A DNA stretch of 64,000 nucleotides from positions 101,650 through 165,649 of the forward strand of contig NZ_RXFQ01000014.1 in NCBI RefSeq assembly GCF_003951285.1, written 5' to 3'. Every line of letters begins with the position of its first letter. Position 1 is the first letter of the stretch. The notes under the pieces are model-generated. The model was not told the origin of the DNA. It did not search any database and saw only the letters and a program-made list of their open reading frames with translations. The stretch is from Variovorax beijingensis. GTDB taxonomy: Bacteria > Pseudomonadota > Gammaproteobacteria > Burkholderiales > Burkholderiaceae_C. Positions 8,133-14,909 of the stretch are shown here, piece after piece. Both the position numbers and the translations under genes were made by a program.

Positions 8133-9596
8133 ATGTTGCCAGGCACGCCCGGTCGCGCGGTCCACCGTCTTTGCCGAGTGGCCTGGGCACTCGTGATCGG
8201 CATGGCCATGCTGCTCGGATGGTCCGGCCCTGCATCGGCTGCGGCGCCGGTGCTGGTGCTCGAGGTGCGCGACGCCATCGGGCCGGCGAGTGCCAGCTAC
8301 ATGATCCGCGGCATGGCAAAAGCAGCGGAAGGCGGCGCGCCGCTGGTGGTGATCCGGCTCGACACGCCGGGCGGGCTCGACACGTCCATGCGGGACATCA
8401 TCCAGGCGATCCTCGCCTCGCCGGTGCCGGTCGCCATCTACGTCAGCCCCGAGGGCGCGCGGGCGGCCAGCGCCGGTACCTACATGCTTTATGCGGCGCA
8501 CGTGGCTGCGATGGCGCCGGCAACGACCCTGGGTGCCGCGACGCCGGTCGCCATCGGGTTTCCGGGGGCCGGCAGCAAGCCGCCGGCCGACGACAGGAAG
8601 CGCGAACCTGGGGACCCCGCCGATCCCCGGGCAGGTGCCGGCAAGGACAAGCGCGATCGCGAGCCGTCGCCGCCGTCCGCCCCCGCGGATGCGATGACCG
8701 CCAAACAGGTGCACGACGCATCCGCCTTCATCCGCGGACTGGCGCAGCAGCGCGGGCGCAATGCGCAGTGGGCCGAACGCGCCGTGCGCGAGGCCGTCAG
8801 CCTCACTGCCGACGAGGCGCTGCGCGAGAAGGTGGTCGACGTGGTCGCCGCCGACATTCCGGATCTGCTGGCGCAGATCGATGGGCGGCGCGTGCGCGTG
8901 CGCGGCGCCGAGGTCACCCTGGCAACGCGGGACGCTGCCGTGGCGACGGTACTCCCCGACTGGCGGCAGCGCCTGCTGTCGGTCATTGCCAACCCCAGCT
9001 TCGCGCTCATCCTGATGATGATCGGCATCTACGGCCTGATGTTCGAATTCTCGTCCCCCGGCTTCGGCGTGCCAGGCACGATCGGCGCGATCTGCCTGCT
9101 GCTGGCGTTGTTCGCGCTGCAGCTCCTGCCCGTGAACTACGCCGGGCTGGCCCTCATCCTGCTGGGCATGGCCTTGCTGGCCGGCGAGGTCATGTCGCCC
9201 AGCTTCGGCGTGCTCGGTATGGGTGGCATCGTGGCCTTCGTTGCCGGTGGCCTGTTGCTCTTCGACCGGGACGTGCCGGGCTTCGGCGTGCCGCTGCCGC
9301 TCATCTTCGGGCTGGCCGCCACCTCCGCGGTGCTCGTGCTGCTGGGGGGAAACATGGCGGTGAGGGCCCGCGGCCGCCCGGTGCTGAGCGGCCGGGAAGA
9401 ACTGGTCGGCGCCGAAGGCGTGGTGATTGCGCAGGGCGACGCCGGCACCTGGGCGCGCGTGCATGGCGAGCGATGGAAGGTGACGAGCAGCGACGCGCTC
9501 GCGCCGGGCCAGGCGGTGCGCGTCCTCTCCATCCATGGCCTCACGCTCGAGGTCCGCGCCGAGCCCGCATCTGATTCCGAAGGAGAAGGAACATGA
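8133..9596 (+). CDS. NfeD-family membrane-bound ClpP-class serine protease (487 aa)
   Basis: The long form of NfeD. A signal peptide/N-terminal helix (residues about 10-38) is followed by a ClpP-like protease domain: DTPGGLDTSMRDII provides the oxyanion region, ASAGTYM carries the nucleophile Ser113, and the Lys of TAKQVHDAS is the likely general base. A Pro/Arg/Asp-rich insertion sits between them. Four to five transmembrane helices (about residues 285-410) and a C-terminal OB-fold (VGAEGVVIAQGDAG onwards) follow. Long NfeD proteins cleave stomatin-type partners, and the partner slipin overlaps the stop by 4 bp. Start 8133 is chosen because the signal peptide begins there; the frame is open to 8001. 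Confidence 0.93.
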   Translation: MLPGTPGRAVHRLCRVAWALVIGMAMLLGWSGPASAAAPVLVLEVRDAIGPASASYMIRGMAKAAEGGAPLVVIRLDTPGGLDTSMRDIIQAILASPVPVAIYVSPEGARAASAGTYMLYAAHVAAMAPATTLGAATPVAIGFPGAGSKPPADDRKREPGDPADPRAGAGKDKRDREPSPPSAPADAMTAKQVHDASAFIRGLAQQRGRNAQWAERAVREAVSLTADEALREKVVDVVAADIPDLLAQIDGRRVRVRGAEVTLATRDAAVATVLPDWRQRLLSVIANPSFALILMMIGIYGLMFEFSSPGFGVPGTIGAICLLLALFALQLLPVNYAGLALILLGMALLAGEVMSPSFGVLGMGGIVAFVAGGLLLFDRDVPGFGVPLPLIFGLAATSAVLVLLGGNMAVRARGRPVLSGREELVGAEGVVIAQGDAGTWARVHGERWKVTSSDALAPGQAVRVLSIHGLTLEVRAEPASDSEGEGT

Positions 9597-10402
9597 TCTT
9601 CGATTTCAACTTCGGCCTCGCGGCCGTCCTGCTGCCGCTGCTGCTGGTGCTCGCCGCAAGCTCGCTGCGCGTGCTGCGCGAATACCAGCGCGGCGTCGTG
9701 TTCCAGCTCGGGCGCTTCTGGAAGGTCAAGGGTCCCGGGCTGGTACTGGTGATCCCCGGCATCCAGCAGATGGTGCGCGTGGATCTGCGCGTGGTGACCA
9801 TGGACGTGCCGCCGCAGGACGTGATCTCGCGTGACAACGTGTCGGTGAAGGTCAACGCCGTGGTCTTCTTCCGTGTCGTCGACCCGCAGCGGGCCATCAT
9901 CCAGGTGCAGGACTACCTGCGCGCCACGAGCGAGCTCGCGCAGACGACCCTGCGGGTCGTGCTGGGCAAGCACGAACTGGACGAGATGCTCGCGGAGAGG
10001 GAGAGGCTCAACCTGGATGTCCAGCAGATCCTGGACGCGCAGACGGACGCCTGGGGCATCAAGGTCACCAACGTCGAGATCAAGCACATCGACCTCAACG
10101 AGACGATGATCCGCGCCATCGCCCGGCAGGCGGAAGCCGAGCGCGAGCGGCGCGCCAAGGTGATCCATGCCGAAGGCGAGAAGCAGGCTTCGGCCGCGCT
10201 CCTCGAGGCCGCACGCATGCTGGCCCAGCAGCCCGAGGCCATGCAGCTGCGCTACCTCCAGACCATGACCCAGGTCGCAGGCGACCGTGCCTCGACGGTC
10301 GTGCTGCCGCTGCCGCTGGATCTGCTCGGCTCGCTCATGGGCCGGCAGCCGGCCGCGCCGGCGCCAGAAGCAGGCGTCGCGACGCCTGCTCGCGATGGCT
10401 GA
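9593..10402 (+). CDS. Slipin/stomatin-like SPFH-domain protein (269 aa)
   Basis: An N-terminal hydrophobic hairpin (residues about 8-25) is followed by the SPFH/band-7 domain (REYQRGVVFQLGRF to about residue 180), then an Arg/Glu-rich helix (RQAEAERERRAKVIHAEGE) and a short C-terminal tail. The family oligomerises at the inner membrane into microdomains and is the usual NfeD partner. ATG overlaps the nfeD stop as ATGA, so the two are translationally coupled and share the FNR-type promoter at 8001. Confidence 0.95.
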   Translation: MIFDFNFGLAAVLLPLLLVLAASSLRVLREYQRGVVFQLGRFWKVKGPGLVLVIPGIQQMVRVDLRVVTMDVPPQDVISRDNVSVKVNAVVFFRVVDPQRAIIQVQDYLRATSELAQTTLRVVLGKHELDEMLAERERLNLDVQQILDAQTDAWGIKVTNVEIKHIDLNETMIRAIARQAEAERERRAKVIHAEGEKQASAALLEAARMLAQQPEAMQLRYLQTMTQVAGDRASTVVLPLPLDLLGSLMGRQPAAPAPEAGVATPARDG

Positions 10403-10553
10403 GGCCGCAGCCCGGCGACCGGTGCCGATGCACGCGCCGTCGCATTTTCGTCAGGTCCGGTCGAGGTCTGCCGGCGGCACGGCCTGGGAAGGCAGCTGGA
10501 GGTGCAGCGCAGTCTGCGCCATCAGGTGGCCGATATTGGCGCTGTGAGAGCCA

Positions 10554-10790
10554 ATGGGGCGCAGGTATGCGCTTCAAGACAAGCAATGGGAGCACGCCAG
10601 GGACATGCTGCCGAGACGAGCGGGGCATGTCGGGGCAACAGCAAGGACAACCGACCGCTCATGGAGGCTGTGCTGTACCGGTATCGAGCGGGCATTGCGT
10701 GACCTGCCCGAACCGGGACCTCCGGGTGATGCATCTGCGCCTTACGCGCTGGACCAAGAAGAGGGTCTCGAAGGGGCAGGTGCACTGTTG
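10554..10790 (+). pseudogene. IS5-family transposase remnant
   Basis: Fragments of the N-terminus of an IS5-group transposase appear in shifting frames: GRRYALQDKQWEHARDMLP (from about 10557), then NRPLMEAVLYRYRAGIA (about 10650-10700), then RDLPE, then LRVMHLRLTRWTKKRVSKG (about 10725-10785). They match consecutive pieces of the usual RRY-x-W-...-RDLPERFG-...-HxRxxRW region. At least two frameshifts are needed, and the catalytic DDE region is absent. It abuts the broken antiporter, so insertion followed by deletion is the likely history. Confidence 0.75.
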
Positions 10791-10809
10791 CCCGGCACGC
10801 AGGCCGGAA

Positions 10810-10999
10810 GGGCGCGCCCACGAGCATGACCGCGCTGAAGCCCGTGACGAGTTCCGGCGGCGAGGTGACCGTGGCGATCAGGATCACGCCGACCCAGCGC
10901 GCGACAGGCCCGTGAGCGCCGCGATGGCGTCGCCGTAGTGGACCAGGCGAAATCCGGCCAGGCCGATGATCGAGACACACAGGCCAATTGCGCCCCTAT
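10810..10999 (-). pseudogene. Truncated, frameshifted CaCA antiporter remnant
   Basis: On the minus strand LCVSIIGLAGFRLVHYGDAI runs into a stop, and the next frame continues VGVILIATVTSPPELVTGF and SAVMLVGAP. Together these are the N-terminal helix and alpha-1 repeat of a CaCA exchanger, close in type to the intact gene at 6891. One nucleotide appears to be missing near 10895-10901, where GLSRGWVG would be expected, and the rest of the gene beyond VGAP is replaced by the transposase remnant. Confidence 0.7.
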
Positions 11000-11012
11000 G
11001 AGAAAGTCGGGT

Positions 11013-11270
11013 TCATCCAGCGGCAGGGCTCGGAGCACCGGCGTCGGGCGGGATTCGGGCTTCGTCCAACCGATCGATGGCCTGCCGAGCAGCGCGCATC
11101 GCTTGGCGCAGCGCGATCTCTCGCATGCCGGGGTCGTCTTCCGTGATGCCGCAGCCTGCAACGGCAGGCAGTTCTTCGACCGAATAGGTCCAGGCGTAGC
11201 CAGGCGGGTGCTCGCGATGCCGTGCGTGAACGACGATCGTCCTGCCTTTGTGCTTCTGCGAATGTTTCAT
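11013..11270 (-). CDS. Small hypothetical protein (85 aa)
   Basis: ATG 11270 follows a GAGGAG ribosome-binding site. The peptide begins MKHSQKHKGRTIVVHARHRE, with a central acidic part (VEELPAVAG, TEDDPGMREIAL) and a helical Arg/Ala-rich end. I recognise no domain. It resembles small proteins that sit near Usp and PHA genes in betaproteobacteria. An FNR-type site (11359-11372) with TAGCAT at 11332-11337, 31 bp from the centre, lies upstream, supporting a real transcript. Confidence 0.6.
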   Translation of the reverse strand: MKHSQKHKGRTIVVHARHREHPPGYAWTYSVEELPAVAGCGITEDDPGMREIALRQAMRAARQAIDRLDEARIPPDAGAPSPAAG

Positions 11271-11358
11271 GCCGCTCCTCGGATGAAGATTTTCCGGAAC
11301 ATAGGCCGGCGGCTTCCGGGTCATTCTGCGAATGCTAGGAAGAATGGGATGCCGTGGC

Positions 11359-11372
11359 TTGCGCTGCGTCAA
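11359..11372 (-). promoter_or_regulatory. FNR-type site upstream of the 85-aa gene
   Basis: TTGCGCTGCGTCAA, a degenerate palindrome. TAGCAT (11332-11337, minus strand) is 31 bp from the centre; predicted transcript start near 11325, about 55 nt before ATG 11270. Confidence 0.5.
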
Positions 11373-11405
11373 GAGCGCATCCATGGCACGGCAACGGCAG
11401 CGGCC

Positions 11406-11419
11406 TTGATGGCGATCAA
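11406..11419. promoter_or_regulatory. FNR/ANR-type site, perfect palindrome
   Basis: TTGATGGCGATCAA matches TTGAT-N4-ATCAA exactly. It lies 47 bp (centre to centre) from the site at 11359. No convincing -10 is seen 31-33 bp to the right, so it may serve the small gene at 11511 from a different distance or act as a second upstream site for the leftward gene. Confidence 0.65.
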
Positions 11420-11510
11420 GGCCTGCGGCTTGCGAGCGCGGCATCCTGCGTGTGTGCGGATGAAATGCAGCCGCCCCTCCGTCCACTGCGTTCCTTTGCG
11501 AGACATCACC

Positions 11511-11621
11511 ATGAAGAAGTTCATTTCGCTTTGCCTGGGCATCCTCGGTCGGCGTGCGCGCGCATCCCGGCACGACGAAGAGTTCGATCTGGTGCAGCGG
11601 CTTCGCGAAGCCGGCCTCTGA
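11511..11621 (+). CDS. Possible small protein (36 aa)
   Basis: ATG 11511 opens a 36-codon frame with a hydrophobic start (MKKFISLCLGIL) then a charged helix (ASRHDEEFDLVQRLREAG). No clear Shine-Dalgarno sequence is present. It lies about 90 bp downstream of a perfect FNR-type site. It could be a real stress small protein or chance; no family is recognised. Confidence 0.4.
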   Translation: MKKFISLCLGILGRRARASRHDEEFDLVQRLREAGL

Positions 11622-11666
11622 TCGGGCCCGTCGTGCAGGCAACGGCGAAGCCAAGGGGCCGCTCGC

Positions 11667-11680
11667 CTGATCGATATCAA
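11667..11680 (+). promoter_or_regulatory. FNR-type site upstream of the thiolase
   Basis: CTGATCGATATCAA has nine of ten consensus positions. TAGTCT at 11703-11708 lies 32 bp from the centre, giving a start point near 11715 and a 25-nt leader that includes the ribosome-binding site. Confidence 0.65.
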
Positions 11681-11739
11681 GACTGCCGCATGGCGGCAGG
11701 CCTAGTCTGGCCGGCGATTCAACACACCAGGAGTACCCC

Positions 11740-12924
11740 ATGAATTCGAGGAACATCGTTCTGTGCCATCCAGTCCGCACCGCCATCGGGACATATGGCG
11801 GCAGCCTCAAGGACGTGTCCGCGCCCGAGCTCGGCGCGGTGGCCGTGCGCGAGACCCTGAAGCGCTCGGGCCTGCCGGCAGACAAGGTGCAGGCCCTTGT
11901 GATGGGCAACGTCATCCAGGCGGGCGCGAAAATGAACCCTGCGCGCCAGGCTGGAGTCAACGCGGGCCTGCCAGTCGAACTCCCCGCTCTCACGGTCAAC
12001 CGCGTATGCGGCTCCGGTGCGCAGGGCATCGTGAGTGCCGCACTAGAGATCTGGTCCGGCATGATCGACTGCGCCATCGCCGGCGGCATGGAGAACATGG
12101 ACCGGGCCCCGTATCTTCTTCCGCAGGGACGATGGGGCGCCCGCATGGGCGACGTGACGCTGTTCGACAGCATGCTCCACGATGGATTGAACGATGCCTT
12201 CAGCGGGCATCATTCCGGCTGGCACACCGAGGACCTGGCCACGAGAAATGCCGTCTCGCGCGCGGACCAGGACCGATGGGCCCTGCGCTCGCAGCAGCGA
12301 TTCTCGGCGGCCCAGGCCGCAGGCCATTTCGAGGCGGAAATCGCCGCTGTCGAGCTGTCCGGCCGCAAGGGCTCGACGCAGTTCACGAAGGACGAGCACA
12401 ACCGGCCCGAGACCTCGGCAGCATCGCTGGCGCTGCTCAAGCCGGTCTTCCGCAAGGACGGCACCATCACCGCCGGCAATTCCCCTGGCTTGAATTCGGG
12501 CGCGGCCGCGATGCTGGTGGCCGAGGCCCGCTGGGCCGAGAAGAACCTCCTGCAGCCGATGGCGCGGCTCGTGTCCTATGGCGTGGGGGCCGTGGAGCCC
12601 GCCCTCTTCGGGCTGGGCCCCATTCCCGCGGTCAACCAGGCACTGGCACGGGCGGGCTGGTCGGCCAGCCAGGTGGAGCGGGTGGAGATCAACGAGGCGT
12701 TTGCGGCCATCACCCTGGCCTGCCTGCGAGAGCTCGCGTTCGCGGAAGACATCGTCAATATCGAAGGGGGCACCATTGCGCACGGGCATCCCATCGGCGC
12801 CACGGGTGCGGTTCTGGCCACGCGCCTGATCCATTCCATGCGGCGCGACGGCCTCAAGCGCGGGCTTGTCACACTGTGTATCGGTGGTGGCCAGGGCATC
12901 GCACTGGCCATCGAAACGCTCTGA
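11740..12924 (+). CDS. Acetyl-CoA acetyltransferase (thiolase)
   Basis: A 394-residue type II thiolase of normal length. The nucleophilic Cys90 lies in NRVCGSGAQ, the catalytic His350 in GHPIGATGA, and the second catalytic Cys380 in LCIGGGQG; NEAFA is also present. It condenses two acetyl-CoA to acetoacetyl-CoA (PhaA role) or runs in reverse to cleave it. With the PHA synthase of the same island, it would feed or drain the PHB pool, though the reductase is not here. AGGAG precedes ATG 11740. Confidence 0.93.
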   Translation: MNSRNIVLCHPVRTAIGTYGGSLKDVSAPELGAVAVRETLKRSGLPADKVQALVMGNVIQAGAKMNPARQAGVNAGLPVELPALTVNRVCGSGAQGIVSAALEIWSGMIDCAIAGGMENMDRAPYLLPQGRWGARMGDVTLFDSMLHDGLNDAFSGHHSGWHTEDLATRNAVSRADQDRWALRSQQRFSAAQAAGHFEAEIAAVELSGRKGSTQFTKDEHNRPETSAASLALLKPVFRKDGTITAGNSPGLNSGAAAMLVAEARWAEKNLLQPMARLVSYGVGAVEPALFGLGPIPAVNQALARAGWSASQVERVEINEAFAAITLACLRELAFAEDIVNIEGGTIAHGHPIGATGAVLATRLIHSMRRDGLKRGLVTLCIGGGQGIALAIETL

Positions 12925-12996
12925 GCGGCGCGGCGCCGAAGGGCCCGGCCGTGGCCGGCACGGGCCTTGGCCGCCGCCACCGTCGGTTTCAGCCCG

Positions 12997-13206
12997 TCAG
13001 TGCGACCGGCTCAGGCGAACCTCGGGCCAGGAAAGTTCCAAGCCCATCACCGCGCGGGCATACAGGTAGTTGTTGAGCATGGGTTCGCTGAGCGAGTCCA
13101 TGTCGACGTGGCCGACCGCGTCGCACGGGAAGGCGTAGGCGCGGTGATTGGCGAACAAGGGATGAAACCGCAGTTCGTAGCCACCGGATGCGTTGTGTGT
13201 GTCCAT
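12997..13206 (-). CDS. Small conserved-looking hypothetical protein (69 aa)
   Basis: ATG 13206 follows AAGGAG. The peptide has an aromatic N-terminus (YELRFHPLFANHRAYAFPC) and a segment LSEPMLNNYLYARAVMGLE seen, from memory, in small betaproteobacterial proteins of unknown function. It lies convergent with the thiolase. No FNR-type site of correct N4 spacing is seen upstream. Confidence 0.65.
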   Translation of the reverse strand: MDTHNASGGYELRFHPLFANHRAYAFPCDAVGHVDMDSLSEPMLNNYLYARAVMGLELSWPEVRLSRSH

Positions 13207-13360
13207 CTTGATCTCCTTGTGCGCTGGCGTTTCCGTACGTCATTGCAGTTGGAAAACGAATCGCGCCATGCCAATTTAGAACTCGTGCTTGACCGCATCA
13301 TCAATGCTGCGCATCAGACGGAAACACTGTGTCAATCGTCGGTATCAGGGCCTCGCGGCC

Positions 13361-13465
13361 TCAGTCGAGCGTGATCCAGAAGACGAACATGTTCACAGCG
13401 AGCCAGGCCCCTGCGGCAAGCAGCACCGCGACCAGCACGATGGCAAGCCACTGGAGCGCGGACAT
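13361..13465 (-). CDS. Small single-helix membrane protein (34 aa)
   Basis: The frame from ATG 13465 to TGA 13361 encodes one transmembrane helix (LAIVLVAVLLAAGAWLAVNM) flanked by short polar ends. It starts 19 bp after the DUF2892 gene in the same direction, with AAGGCG as a possible ribosome-binding site. Likely the second gene of that unit. No family recognised. Confidence 0.55.
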   Translation of the reverse strand: MSALQWLAIVLVAVLLAAGAWLAVNMFVFWITLD

Positions 13466-13484
13466 GGGACGCCTTGCCGTGCGT

Positions 13485-13688
13485 TCAGCGCCTGGCGCGA
13501 GGGCAGGTGCTGAAGCTGAAGAGCGAATAGAGCGGGCAGGTGCCGATCACCCCGGTCAGCAGCGGCACCACGCCGATGTAGCCCCAGCGGCCGACGATTT
13601 CCGTGGCGGCGAGCACGATGAGCAGCGCGCCGCCGCTGACACGCAGCGTGCGGTCGAGGGGGCCGACGTTTTTCGACAGGAAGGACAT
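13485..13688 (-). CDS. DUF2892 (YgaP-like) inner-membrane protein (67 aa)
   Basis: MSFLSKNVGPLDRTLRV followed by two hydrophobic helices and the conserved TGVIGTCPLYSLF is the DUF2892 pattern, as in the membrane part of YgaP. The Cys-Pro sits between helix 2 and the end (FSTCPRA adds another Cys). An AAGGAG ribosome-binding site precedes ATG 13688. Role unknown; such proteins often accompany sulfur-transfer or sulfide genes. Its FNR-type site overlaps the prs stop codon. Confidence 0.9.
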   Translation of the reverse strand: MSFLSKNVGPLDRTLRVSGGALLIVLAATEIVGRWGYIGVVPLLTGVIGTCPLYSLFSFSTCPRARR

Positions 13689-13743
13689 GCGTTTCTCCTT
13701 TGCAGGCTGGAGAGCATCTTGGGCGGTGCAACCCTGGCGGGTG

Positions 13744-13757
13744 TTGCGGCAGATCAA
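13744..13757 (-). promoter_or_regulatory. FNR-type site overlapping the prs stop codon
   Basis: TTGCGGCAGATCAA. CAAGAT (13716-13721) on the minus strand lies 32 bp from the centre, giving the DUF2892 unit its own promoter inside the end of the upstream gene (stop 13754-13756). Confidence 0.55.
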
Positions 13758-14707
13758 GGAATCCGGACGCGCTGGCCGATGCGAGCGGTGCGCTCGGGCA
13801 GCAGCGTGCGCAGGCTCGCGGCAATGGCCGCAGCGAGCGGGATCCGGTTGGACGGGTGGCGGATGGTGTCGCAGCTGACGATTTCGCCCGCGCCGGCCGC
13901 GCGCAGGTCCTCGAAGGCCTTCTGCGCGAACACGGGATGGATCGCCACGCACACAGGCGCGGCGAGCCCGGCCTGGCGCAGATGGCCGACCGTTTCGATC
14001 ATGGTGCGGGCGGTCGACACGATGTCGTCCACCAGCACCGGCGTGTGCGAGCGCCAGCGCTCGAGATCCGGCACCGAGACCTCGACGTCGCGATCGCCGC
14101 GGCGCGCCTTGCTCAGCACGACGAACGGTGCGTGGGCGTCCTTCGCCACGGCGCCGACCCATTGGGCACTTTCCTCGTCCGGGCCGACCAGCAGGGCGTC
14201 GCGCACATGCGCCTGGATCCACTGCGCCACGCTCCCCGCAGCATGGACGACGCGCGAGGGAATGCTGTAGACCTGGGACAGGTCGGCGATCCGGTGCAGA
14301 TGGGGATCGACCGTCACGAGCCAGTCGACGCATTGCGAGATCCATGCGCCCACATGCTGGGCGCTGACCGTTTCGCCGGGCTGGAAGCGCTGGTCCTGCC
14401 GCATGTAGGGCAGGTACGGCGCGACCAGGCCCACCGAACGCGCGCCGGCCTCCCGGAGCGCCGCCGCCAGCAGGAGCAGCGGCACGAGCTTGTCGTCGGG
14501 CCGGTCGAGCGTGCAGACGATGAGTGCCGCGCCTGCGCCCACCGGCGACTCGATGCGTACATAGGATTCTGCGTCGGGAAAGCGGCGCACCGTGGCGGCG
14601 CCGCGCTTCAGCGAAAGGAGGGCGGCCAGCTCATTGGCGAGCGGTTCGTTGCCGGGCATCGCGACCACGACGGGACGCGGGAGCGGCTTGGCTTCGCTGA
14701 TGTGCAT
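13754..14707 (-). CDS. Ribose-phosphate pyrophosphokinase (PRPP synthase-like), copy 1
   Basis: A 317-residue protein that would make PRPP and AMP from ribose-5-phosphate and ATP. It has the N-terminal FPDAESYVRI element, the loop APYLPYMRQDQRF typical of PRPP synthases, DPHLHRI, and the PRPP-binding loop VLVDDIVSTARTM near residue 220. It is closer in feel to archaeal-type and stress-associated Prs proteins than to the housekeeping enzyme. ATG 14707 is preceded by GGAGG. Divergent from ftsH, with two FNR-type sites between. A second Prs-like gene lies at 20805. Confidence 0.9.
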   Translation of the reverse strand: MHISEAKPLPRPVVVAMPGNEPLANELAALLSLKRGAATVRRFPDAESYVRIESPVGAGAALIVCTLDRPDDKLVPLLLLAAALREAGARSVGLVAPYLPYMRQDQRFQPGETVSAQHVGAWISQCVDWLVTVDPHLHRIADLSQVYSIPSRVVHAAGSVAQWIQAHVRDALLVGPDEESAQWVGAVAKDAHAPFVVLSKARRGDRDVEVSVPDLERWRSHTPVLVDDIVSTARTMIETVGHLRQAGLAAPVCVAIHPVFAQKAFEDLRAAGAGEIVSCDTIRHPSNRIPLAAAIAASLRTLLPERTARIGQRVRIP

Positions 14708-14797
14708 GATCGCCTCCGACGTCTCGAGAATGCGCCCGGATGGCCGGGGTCGCCAGGATGGCCGTGAAACATCATGCGGCCGACAGGATGTCCTGTA

Positions 14798-14811
14798 CTG
14801 CGCTGGATCAA
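14798..14811 (-). promoter_or_regulatory. FNR-type site serving the leftward prs gene
   Basis: CTGCGCTGGATCAA. CATGAT (14771-14776, minus strand) lies 31 bp from the centre. Paired with the site at 14838-14851, exactly 40 bp away. Confidence 0.55.
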
Positions 14812-14837
14812 GGGGCGCGGCGCACGCCACGCGGGAC

Positions 14838-14851
14838 TTGCCGTGGATCAA
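14838..14851 (+). promoter_or_regulatory. FNR-type site serving the rightward ftsH gene
   Basis: TTGCCGTGGATCAA. CTCAAT (14874-14879) lies 32 bp from the centre, predicting a start point near 14886, 24 nt before ATG 14910. Confidence 0.5.
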
Positions 14852-14909
14852 GCCGGCCGGGCGGCATTCGTGGCTCAATGCCTGGAATCTCACAGAGGCA
14901 GAGGCCGAC

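Noticed and set aside
13289..13304. TTGACCGCATCATCAA as another FNR-type site
   Set aside because: The half-sites are six, not four, bases apart, and no -10 lies 31-33 bp away.
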